Positions 45,009-52,366 of a stretch of DNA of 64,000 nucleotides are shown here, piece after piece. Each line of letters starts with the position of its first letter. The stretch's first letter is position 1. The notes below the pieces were generated by a model. That model was not told where the DNA came from, made no database searches, and saw nothing but the letters and a program-made list of their open reading frames with translations. Made by a program: the position numbers and the translations under genes. This DNA comes from a virus, in the IMG/VR virus record IMGVR_UViG_3300025543_005580, positions 47,990 to 111,989 of that record; one strand, written 5' to 3'.

Positions 45009-45589
45009 TATGAAACTGCGTCTTCAACAGCACCTTTTAAAATAGTATTTACTTCAATACCTTTAATTGCTGCTTTTAAACTATATATTCCACCTTTAAG
45101 ATAACTTGCTTTTTTAAGATAAGCAACAGCTTCACCTCCTGCTTGACCTGCCATTAAGAAGATTATAACAGCATATAATACATCGGATATCCATTTTTGT
45201 TTTTTGGTGTCTTTAGTAAAGATACTTACTATTCGTTTAATTGGAGCTTTAAATGCTTCTTCATTTTTATGAGTAAAATCATAAATTTTCTTGGCGGCCT
45301 CTTCACCTTTACCAAAATTATGTTTAGCAAATTGTTTTTTAGCAAATTTAGAAAGCATATTAGCTATTGTATTAGATAATAAAATATATCCTATAATACT
45401 AACAGTAATTGCTACCTCATTGATTTCTTTATCGGACTTTTGAATTTCTTCTTTATGGTCTTCTAATTCATCTTTAATTTCATCTGCTAGATCATCTGCA
45501 AATGCATCTAATTCAGCACCAAATTGATCTTCTTCACTTTCAAATAGCTTGCCTTCAGCTAAATATTTTCTTAAATCGAAATTATCCAT
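45008..45589 (-). CDS. Tagged protein with two membrane-type helices (193 aa)
   Basis: It opens MDNFDLRKYLAEGKLFESE, the shared tag (L-F-E at 15-17). After an acidic helix (res 22-50) come a hydrophobic helix (about 58-80, AITVSIIGYILLSNTIANML), a basic region, and a second hydrophobic helix (about 137-158, VLYAVIIFLMAGQAGGEAVA). The combination of a capsid-targeting-like tag and membrane segments is striking: such a protein could be carried in the head and inserted into the host membrane on infection. No family is recognised. Confidence 0.77.
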   Translation of the reverse strand: MDNFDLRKYLAEGKLFESEEDQFGAELDAFADDLADEIKDELEDHKEEIQKSDKEINEVAITVSIIGYILLSNTIANMLSKFAKKQFAKHNFGKGEEAAKKIYDFTHKNEEAFKAPIKRIVSIFTKDTKKQKWISDVLYAVIIFLMAGQAGGEAVAYLKKASYLKGGIYSLKAAIKGIEVNTILKGAVEDAVS

Positions 45590-45619
45590 TTTATTTTTTC
45601 TTTAAGGGGTTTAGTTGAA

Positions 45620-46015
45620 TTAACTATTTTCCCAGTCTTTTTTTCTTCTATCTACTTCTTGGTAAAAAGCTTCTTCTCCTTTTTCTTTCCAACTTAAATA
45701 ATCAGCATATTTTTCAGGAAAACTAACTATCCATTTATTAATAGCATCATAAGCCTTTTTAACAGATTCAGGTGAAGGATTTATTCTAGGAACAGAGACA
45801 TCAAATTGGCCATCCCACCATCCTGTCATATCATCATTCCAATCGATTCTGAATACATCTGGAAATCGCATAGTTCTAAGTTTTGCTCCTGTTTTGATTT
45901 CTAAATCTTTAGCCATTTGTTCAAAGTCATTAAACATTTCTTTTCTTGAAGGAGTAGTTTCTTGTTCAAATAATCTACCTTCAGCTATATATTTTTTTAA
46001 ATCGAATGTATCCAT
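45620..46015 (-). CDS. Tagged putative internal head protein (131 aa)
   Basis: The start chosen is ATG 46015, giving MDTFDLKKYIAEGRLFEQE, the shared tag. The frame extends 47 codons further upstream, but that part overlaps the 594-residue gene in another frame and is not needed. The body has tryptophan-rich segments (RIDWNDDMTGWWDGQFDVSV) and a helical C-terminus (SWKEKGEEAFYQEVDRRKKD). It is unrelated to the other tagged proteins after residue ~20. Function unknown. Confidence 0.75.
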   Translation of the reverse strand: MDTFDLKKYIAEGRLFEQETTPSRKEMFNDFEQMAKDLEIKTGAKLRTMRFPDVFRIDWNDDMTGWWDGQFDVSVPRINPSPESVKKAYDAINKWIVSFPEKYADYLSWKEKGEEAFYQEVDRRKKDWENS

Positions 46016-46016
46016 T

Positions 46017-47801
46017 TTATTTTTTCTTTTTTCTTCCAGACATTTGTCCTTTACATACTTTAACTGCACGACCTGATAAATAAGCAGATGATTTTTCTCC
46101 TGCTGCTTTACGTCTTTTGATATATGCCTTGCCTTTAGGACATAATTCTTCTTCAATTACACCTTCACCTAATTTAATAGTTTCGGCTAATTCTTGAGCC
46201 ACTGATTTTTTCTTTTCATCACTACTATGACCAAAGGTTTTATGAACTAGTTTATCTAATTCTTTGTGAAATTCATTTTCCTCGTCTTCTGTAGCTTCAT
46301 TTACACCATCAAAATCTCTTTGTTTTAAAGCAGCCATAATAGCGTATACAGCATCTTGTTCGCTATAATCGTATCGTTTAGCCATTGCCTTAATAAAACG
46401 ACTTACTGCTTTAGATACTTCAGGATTAAGTGATTCTTTTATTTCACCTAACATGTTTGGATCCATATTAATGAAATCATCTGATACAGCAAATACTTGG
46501 ACAACTCCATTTTCTTTATCTACTATGTCGATGTCTTCTAAATCATATTCTGCTTTCAAATCTCTAGCTACATCACCAGCTAATCGCATAGCTTCAGCAG
46601 CACTTTCTCTTCGGATTTGACCAGTCATTGTTTCTTTACCTAATGCAATTGATGAACCACCTGGTCCTAAATCATATTCGATATTAACATATAGGAAGTT
46701 AGGGAATTTTTTATCTTTAACATAGCTAGGCATAGATACTCTTGCTCTAGAAGCTTCAGCTATTGATTTACCTCGTTGTTTAGCTTTTCTAACTAATGAA
46801 TTCCAATTAGATAAATCATATTCATCCCATGGTTCAACCTCCATTTTATTGAATGTTTTTTCTTGACCTTCTACTGGTTTGCTATTTAGGTAATGTGTTT
46901 CGTTTTGAGTTAATTCAAAGAATCTATCTACTTGATCTTGGGTAGGCATTTTGCTTTCACCTTCAGCTATTGCTTGATCATAGGTCATTTCTTTTCTACC
47001 TGATAGTTTAGCTATTACTTTATCAATACGATTTAATTTACTACCATATTCATCAGCAATTGGCCCACCTTCTGGTTCAGCTTCTTGCTCCATATCACGC
47101 ATTAATTGTGCTCTTTCTTTTTTGAGGAATGCTATTTTTTTAGCATTATCAAAGAATTTATCGTTACCATCATCACCAGCATTAGCAGCTCTCATTTTAG
47201 CTAATTTATCTTTAGCAGCTCTCATTTTCATAAGAACTGGGTCATTGATGTCCATTTCTTCTAAATTGCCTGCTTGAAGTTCGTACCCCCAACGCTTAAG
47301 TTTAGCTTCTAATTCAGCTTTATCTTTAGCTTCAAAATCGAATGAATCGTTTACACCATAGTAACCCATACCTCTTTTATAGATTTTAGTTTCACCAGCA
47401 TCACCTTTAGGATCATCATAGATAGCAATTTCACCATCGGTAAATGTACCTTCGTTTACTGATTCTTCATAGTAATCTTTATGACCACCGTTTACTCTAA
47501 AAATATCGCTATATTCTCTTCTTGAATAATTTGATGAATCACCTGAAATAGTGATACCTGAATTTCCACCCCAATTCAAACCTGCTGAATCTAGTCTTTG
47601 ACCAATGTCATCAACAATTTCATCTGGGGAATCTTGGCCTGTAATAATATCAATTTCATCCCATTTTGGAACTAACATTATAGTGAATGGGTAGGTTGAT
47701 TTGCTTAGTATTTTAACTACTTTATCAAAATCTTCTTTTGTTACCTTATTTTCTTCTAAAGGTTTAGAAAAGAATTCTTGTATTTTTTTAATATCTTCCA
47801 T
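46017..47801 (-). CDS. Large multi-segment phage protein, candidate polyprotein (594 aa)
   Basis: It opens MEDIKKIQEFFSKPLEENKV. V-N-E tripeptides at 115-117 (EESVNEGTF) and near 494 (DGVNEATED) separate segments of different character: an N-terminal alpha/beta domain, a lysine/glutamate helical middle (ADEYGSKLNRIDKVIAKLSG), a domain with FLYVNIEYDLGPGGSSIAL, and a basic C-terminus LCPKGKAYIKRRKAAGEKSS ending RKKKK. That Cys-containing tail is one I recall at the ends of many T4-like phage proteins. It shares one base with the upstream gene. Its function is unknown; the inferred role is an internal head polyprotein. Confidence 0.78.
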   Translation of the reverse strand: MEDIKKIQEFFSKPLEENKVTKEDFDKVVKILSKSTYPFTIMLVPKWDEIDIITGQDSPDEIVDDIGQRLDSAGLNWGGNSGITISGDSSNYSRREYSDIFRVNGGHKDYYEESVNEGTFTDGEIAIYDDPKGDAGETKIYKRGMGYYGVNDSFDFEAKDKAELEAKLKRWGYELQAGNLEEMDINDPVLMKMRAAKDKLAKMRAANAGDDGNDKFFDNAKKIAFLKKERAQLMRDMEQEAEPEGGPIADEYGSKLNRIDKVIAKLSGRKEMTYDQAIAEGESKMPTQDQVDRFFELTQNETHYLNSKPVEGQEKTFNKMEVEPWDEYDLSNWNSLVRKAKQRGKSIAEASRARVSMPSYVKDKKFPNFLYVNIEYDLGPGGSSIALGKETMTGQIRRESAAEAMRLAGDVARDLKAEYDLEDIDIVDKENGVVQVFAVSDDFINMDPNMLGEIKESLNPEVSKAVSRFIKAMAKRYDYSEQDAVYAIMAALKQRDFDGVNEATEDEENEFHKELDKLVHKTFGHSSDEKKKSVAQELAETIKLGEGVIEEELCPKGKAYIKRRKAAGEKSSAYLSGRAVKVCKGQMSGRKKKK

Positions 47802-48238
47802 TATTTAAATGCGTTTATTGCTCTTTCGTCTTTAAAATGATCTTGGACTGCTTTTAATGCTACCTCTCTATCTTCAGGGGATAAAGCATTGAATCTAGCT
47901 AATATTCTATCGTTATTGTCTTTTGCTCTTCTATACTGACCACCATCATCTATGTACTCATAGTAAGCATCGTATGATTTAAAGTATTTTAAAAAATCAT
48001 CTAATGATGATAAATCTTCGTTTTCATTAATAGATTCATTCATGCCTAATTCAGCATGTAACACTTCCATAAAAGGACCAAAATTATGAGAGCCATACTC
48101 GTCTTTAAGAATAGCGGCTACACCAATTGCAAAATCTTTGTATGATAAATTTTCATCAACAGAAGCAATAGCATTATCTATCGCTTTTGCTACTTCATTT
48201 TCTACAAGATCAGAATAATATTCTTTAAGGTTTTTCAT
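47801..48238 (-). CDS. Acidic helical protein with NESINE motif (145 aa)
   Basis: It begins MKNLKEYYSDLVENEVAKAI. Around residues 64-75 GMNESINENED contains M-N-E and I-N-E in tandem, dividing the protein into two helical halves, each with aromatic and acidic residues (FLKYFKSYDAYYEYIDDGGQ). The N-terminus, with L-V-E at 11-13, resembles the targeting-peptide style of its neighbours. It overlaps the preceding small gene by 14 bases and shares one base with the following one. No family is recognised. Confidence 0.74.
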   Translation of the reverse strand: MKNLKEYYSDLVENEVAKAIDNAIASVDENLSYKDFAIGVAAILKDEYGSHNFGPFMEVLHAELGMNESINENEDLSSLDDFLKYFKSYDAYYEYIDDGGQYRRAKDNNDRILARFNALSPEDREVALKAVQDHFKDERAINAFK

Positions 48239-48449
48239 TGTTATTTTTTTTAGTTCTTCTACGTTTTTTTGGTTTAGGTATTTCTTTTACTACCTTTTCT
48301 AATGATGATTCACCACTCATTTTAATTTCTACTTGTGGTTCTTCTGTGGTTACTCTAGTAACTTGTACTGGGTTAGTATCTCGGATTACTTTTTGGTTGC
48401 CTTTAGGGGCATGAAAAGTTCTACTATTTTCAAATTTACCTAATTCCAT
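48225..48449 (-). CDS. Small protein with basic C-terminal tail (74 aa)
   Basis: The N-terminal half (MELGKFENSRTFHAPKGNQK) is polar, and the C-terminus is a lysine/arginine cluster (PKPKKRRRTKKNNN) likely to bind nucleic acid or acidic proteins. There is no predicted fold or membrane helix. It shares one base with the membrane-anchored gene upstream and overlaps the downstream gene by 14 bases, so it is tightly coupled. Function unknown. Confidence 0.7.
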   Translation of the reverse strand: MELGKFENSRTFHAPKGNQKVIRDTNPVQVTRVTTEEPQVEIKMSGESSLEKVVKEIPKPKKRRRTKKNNNEKP

Positions 48450-49066
48450 TATTTTTTAGTATTTAGGTATTCGTCAAGTAATGTACCGATAACACCTGCT
48501 TTCTGTCGTATAAATATCCACTCTTCCTTAGATAATTTATGTTGTTGTTGAAAATCTACACAAAGAACGCCAATAAAACGATCTTTTAAATCGTCTAAAG
48601 CAAGTAAATAATAAGATTGGGCACCATAAGGTTCAGCAACGGCTCCTAACCCATAAGTTTCACCATTAGCATCCGATACGGCTATTTCACCATTTTTATA
48701 AAGTTCAGACATTGCTTTTGGAAATAATGATACTGGGATGTTTTGGAAGTTATGTTGTGCTGCTAGAATATTTGGTCCTACTTTTTCATAGAACATAGAA
48801 AATTTCTGGATTGATTTACCTGTTGGATAAAAATGTCCACCATTATGAAATTGGGTAACCCATACTCGGTCGCAATTTAATTCATCCATAATAACATCAA
48901 GTTGTTCATCAACTAAGTTATTTAGTTCTATTGCTTCATGTACAGGATTTTTTTCCTCTTTTTTCTTTCCAAAATGATTTTTTGCCCATTCAACAGCAAT
49001 TGGCCCAAATACAGCTGTTATTAAAGCAACGATTATTGTCGAAAGCATCATTATTGTAGTTTCCAT
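48449..49066 (-). CDS. Membrane-anchored GAF-like sensor-type protein (205 aa)
   Basis: Residues ~5-24 (IMMLSTIIVALITAVFGPIA) are one membrane helix, followed by a basic stretch (KNHFGKKKEEK) expected to face the cytoplasm. The rest reads as a GAF-type domain: a linker helix, then CDRVWVTQFHNGGHFYPTG, a SMFYEKVGP loop, FLAL-type strands (YYLLALDDLKDRFIGVLCVDF) and a final helix. GAF domains bind small ligands or act in dimers. A membrane-tethered one is unusual in a phage head-gene block; it might sense or modify the host membrane after ejection or late in infection. Confidence 0.78.
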   Translation of the reverse strand: METTIMMLSTIIVALITAVFGPIAVEWAKNHFGKKKEEKNPVHEAIELNNLVDEQLDVIMDELNCDRVWVTQFHNGGHFYPTGKSIQKFSMFYEKVGPNILAAQHNFQNIPVSLFPKAMSELYKNGEIAVSDANGETYGLGAVAEPYGAQSYYLLALDDLKDRFIGVLCVDFQQQHKLSKEEWIFIRQKAGVIGTLLDEYLNTKK

Positions 49067-49067
49067 C

Positions 49068-49640
49068 TTATTTTTTAAGTGATTGTAAAAATTTAATTGT
49101 TTCTTCTTTACTTTCTAGCATTTTTATTTTATTAGAACCAACCCAGCTTTCTATATCACCAGCTTCTGTTATAAAATCTTCGTTAGATTGATTTAGCATT
49201 TCGTCAAACCAAACCTCAAATTCTTTTGTTAAATTATCAACGTTATCGTTTATAAATACGTTATTATATTCTTCCCATAAACCCTTTAATTTTAAATCAG
49301 CTTCAAAGCTAACTTGACATGTTAAACATCTTTTAAATTGTAAATAAAAACGTTTATCTGCTTGCTTTTTCATTAAATTATTACATGAAGGACAAAATAA
49401 AGGCATATGTATTTCCTTTTTAGCATTATCCAGTTTAGTGATGTTTTGTTTAATACCGTTTTTAATAGTCCAAGTACGACCATCAGATTCCCAAACATCA
49501 CCTTCTTCATGAAATTCTTCTACTTTAGTATAACCAACACCTTGTACATTACGAGCCCCATGCTTGCCTGTCATTAGGTTACGAAGACGTTGTACGTCTT
49601 TTTCTTTAAATTCTTTCTTTAAAACTGATTCTTTACTCAT
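49068..49640 (-). CDS. Zinc-ribbon phage protein of unknown function (190 aa)
   Basis: The start chosen is ATG 49640 (MSKESVLKKEFKEKDVQRLR), overlapping the polyprotein stop by 4 bases (ATGA); the longer frame is inside that gene. A GDVWESDGRTWTIKNGIKQN segment (about 47-66) is of a type common in T4-like phages, and CPSC (about 82-85) with CLTC (about 107-110) forms a zinc ribbon. The C-terminal part is acidic and helical. The role may be nucleic-acid binding or transcription-related, unproven. It belongs to the same operon as the polyprotein. Confidence 0.78.
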   Translation of the reverse strand: MSKESVLKKEFKEKDVQRLRNLMTGKHGARNVQGVGYTKVEEFHEEGDVWESDGRTWTIKNGIKQNITKLDNAKKEIHMPLFCPSCNNLMKKQADKRFYLQFKRCLTCQVSFEADLKLKGLWEEYNNVFINDNVDNLTKEFEVWFDEMLNQSNEDFITEAGDIESWVGSNKIKMLESKEETIKFLQSLKK

Positions 49641-51988
49641 AAACCTAATTTTTTTAATTCTTTTATTGTTTGTTCTGTAGATATAAATAATATACCTATT
49701 CCTCCTGCTGCCTTCCATTGGTCAATATTTGAAGGACGATCATCGATTAATATATTATTACCATCAGCATAGTTTTTCTTATTATAAGAATTAGCTAATA
49801 TTAATTTAGTTCCTGGGAGGTTATTTCTAACCCATAAACGTTTACCTAAACGAGAGGAATTTGAACGGGATGGTGAAGATAATAACATTGGGTTATTTGG
49901 TTTAATATACTCCCATAATTGTTTACCATTAGGCATCCAAGGCATACCAACCCAAAATCCAACACCATTTTCATTGTCAATTAAATTCCAAAATGCTTCT
50001 TTGCCATTTTTTTCTTCATATTCACGAGGAGAAATACCACCAGATGCTTTTTCAAATTGCTTATCAAAGTCAACTAATACACCATCCATATCACAATAGA
50101 TAGTATATTTTTGATCATTTACTTCATTCATAACTTTACTTTTATATTCGAATATGGGTAAAGATAATGCCTTAGCTCGGTTTCTCCAAATTTTTAATAT
50201 GTTTTCTCTTTCCTCAGCATTAATAGGTTGAGTATCAAGATAATCATTGATTACATCAATATATGGTTTTTTCGATTTTTTAGCTTTAAAGTATAAACCT
50301 TGAAGCATAGCATCTATTTCTTTGGGTAATCTAAAGTAATCTGCTTTAGGTAGTAAATCCAAATTAATTAAATCTCTAATTGTTTGATCATCATCCATTT
50401 GCTTACTAGGTCTTACTAGTTTTGGATCATCACTATCTACTCCACCTTTAACATTTTCTCCATCTTGAGTTAAATGCTCAAGCTCGTGTCTTACAACATC
50501 TTTAATATCAAATGATACTTTTTGCCAGTCTGGGTTTTTAGGTATTTTAAATTTAACTGATAGTAAGGGGGTTATTTCATTTCCTTTAGTATCAAATCCA
50601 GCATTTGCTCCTCCATCCACATTATACTCATCATCTGTAATTTCTACTACGCCTTCAAAATCAAAATAAAATTCTTCAGATGGAATATCATGTTCATCAT
50701 CTGGGTGGTCTACTCTAAATTCAAAGTCGCCTTTTTTATCTCCTCTATCGTGAATATCTTTAAATGCTTCAAATGCAATTTTAGATAATTGGTTAGTTAG
50801 TGTATCATAACGACCTTCGTTTAATGATTCTTCTAAACCTTGGGCTAATTCACGAGCGTATTGATTTAAACCAAATGGGTCTTTATTTTTTTTCTCTTCA
50901 AGTGGGGTATTATTATGCTCACATTTATGGCATGTAAATAAATCATCCCCACCATCTGCTATTTTCCAACTCCAGCCACAATTGTCACATTCGATTTTAT
51001 CGCCTATAATTGCTTCATTTAAGCTATCAGTCCAATTTCTAAATGTCATTGTACCTTTCAAATTAGCTTCAGCTTCAATATCATTTAAGTTATCGTCTTC
51101 CTGTGTATTAGTTGTAGTAATATCACTCAATCTACCCTCTAAATTTTGAATGTGATGTACCATTTCATGTGAGAATGAACGTACTATATCTTTAGGATGT
51201 CGTCCCTCAGTATATAGCACGATTGTACTTGTGTTTGGGTTATAATACGCTGTTTTACCGAAAAAATCACGTGCGTTTTCGCTATCACCGTTAATAAATT
51301 CAACTGTGGGTAAGGGATCAATATTATATCCCTTATCTCTCATATAATTAGTTAATTCGATTATTTTATTTTTATAATCTATATCTTTAGAATATGAAGC
51401 ATTTTCGTTTAATGACTCCTTAACTACATCTTGTATGTAACCAAATATTTCTAATTTTTCATCATCAGTTAAATTTGATGGTAAAAATTTGTAGAATGAT
51501 TCTGGGGATTGCTTTGCTGCTGATCTTGCTTTAGTACCACTAACATTGGCATCTGGAGTTTGGATTATTTTAACTTTAACATTTGGATATTTATCTTCTA
51601 CACCAGTTGTTCTTAAAGCAACATCTGTTAGATCATCTTCATTTCCTTGCCTAGCACCTATAATAAAGTAAACTACTTCTTCAGGATGGTTTTTTCCATA
51701 TCTTAAAATATCACCTATTGGTGCTTTTGATGGTTGTATTTCTACTTTTGATGGAAGATAATTTTTATATATATCCCATATCAACAAAGATTCTTCTTGA
51801 GTAATACCATTACGTTCTCCACTACCCACATAAATAATAAATTTATCTATTTCAGGGAAGTCAGATAGTGCTTTTTGTACTACTTCAAGATGTCCTTTTG
51901 TTGGTGGTTTGAAACCGCCACCATAAACAGCGGTTACCAAATTATCACCAACTAGTTCGGATATTAACGACTTAGTTAGTGAATTCAT
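49637..51988 (-). CDS. Multi-enzyme polyprotein: nucleotidyltransferase, two zincins, HAD phosphatase
   Basis: The 783 residues carry five modules. Residues 17-190 are a cytidylyltransferase-type domain with YGGGFKPPTKGH (22-33) and a C-terminal VSGTKARS (149-156). Residues ~200-320 are a metalloprotease-like domain with HEMVHH (274-279). Residues 330-360 are a zinc ribbon, C334/C337 and C353/C356. Residues 400-610 are a second zincin with HELEH (501-505). Residues 628-783 are a HAD-type nucleotidase with DMDGV (633-637) and LIDDRPSN. L-N-E or M-N-E tripeptides lie at 193-195, 323-325, 389-391 and 620-622, the four module junctions. The N-terminus SLISEL (I-S-E at 9-11) also fits a protease-cut targeting peptide. 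I infer packaging and cleavage by gp21. The modules are from motif recognition; substrates are unknown. Confidence 0.87.
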   Translation of the reverse strand: MNSLTKSLISELVGDNLVTAVYGGGFKPPTKGHLEVVQKALSDFPEIDKFIIYVGSGERNGITQEESLLIWDIYKNYLPSKVEIQPSKAPIGDILRYGKNHPEEVVYFIIGARQGNEDDLTDVALRTTGVEDKYPNVKVKIIQTPDANVSGTKARSAAKQSPESFYKFLPSNLTDDEKLEIFGYIQDVVKESLNENASYSKDIDYKNKIIELTNYMRDKGYNIDPLPTVEFINGDSENARDFFGKTAYYNPNTSTIVLYTEGRHPKDIVRSFSHEMVHHIQNLEGRLSDITTTNTQEDDNLNDIEAEANLKGTMTFRNWTDSLNEAIIGDKIECDNCGWSWKIADGGDDLFTCHKCEHNNTPLEEKKNKDPFGLNQYARELAQGLEESLNEGRYDTLTNQLSKIAFEAFKDIHDRGDKKGDFEFRVDHPDDEHDIPSEEFYFDFEGVVEITDDEYNVDGGANAGFDTKGNEITPLLSVKFKIPKNPDWQKVSFDIKDVVRHELEHLTQDGENVKGGVDSDDPKLVRPSKQMDDDQTIRDLINLDLLPKADYFRLPKEIDAMLQGLYFKAKKSKKPYIDVINDYLDTQPINAEERENILKIWRNRAKALSLPIFEYKSKVMNEVNDQKYTIYCDMDGVLVDFDKQFEKASGGISPREYEEKNGKEAFWNLIDNENGVGFWVGMPWMPNGKQLWEYIKPNNPMLLSSPSRSNSSRLGKRLWVRNNLPGTKLILANSYNKKNYADGNNILIDDRPSNIDQWKAAGGIGILFISTEQTIKELKKLGL

Positions 51989-52366
51989 TTATTGTTTTAG
52001 TTTTTGGATTTTTTCCTTAGCTATACGTTTCTTTTCTTCGATGTCCTTTTTAGCACCTCGAAAAGACTCCATAGCATCTTCCATTTCTTTGAGACTATCT
52101 TGATATGCATTTAGTGCTTCTGATCCTGCTCTCTTTGCATCTAATTTTTGTTTATAGATACCTAAAATATTTTTAACATCTAATCCACCTTTGATTTGAA
52201 GAGCGAATGAAGGAAGGTCTAATTCGTAAACCACATCTTCCATTTCGGAATCTTTGGTTGGTTTTTCTACGATAAAAAATTTGCCGATCTCATCTACCAT
52301 TGAAGTCGCTACTTCAGTAACTACTTCATTTGTTTCTATTTCGTTTAATATATCTACTAATTTCAT
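51989..52366 (-). CDS. Small helical protein with ILNE start (125 aa)
   Basis: It opens MKLVDILNEIETNEVVTEVA: I-L-N-E lies at 6-9, exactly where a capsid-targeting leader would be cut. Residues ~25-60 form a short alpha/beta segment and the C-terminal 55 residues a charged coiled coil (AKRAGSEALNAYQDSLKEME). It overlaps the kinase gene by 4 bases (ATGA) and abuts the polyprotein gene. Its likely role is an internal head protein or a partner of the kinase. No family is recognised. Confidence 0.74.
   Translation of the reverse strand: MKLVDILNEIETNEVVTEVATSMVDEIGKFFIVEKPTKDSEMEDVVYELDLPSFALQIKGGLDVKNILGIYKQKLDAKRAGSEALNAYQDSLKEMEDAMESFRGAKKDIEEKKRIAKEKIQKLKQ

Noticed and set aside
48509-48517. 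A twelfth ATATTTATA copy
   Set aside because: It lies inside the GAF-like coding sequence and is not near a start codon, so it is treated as chance.
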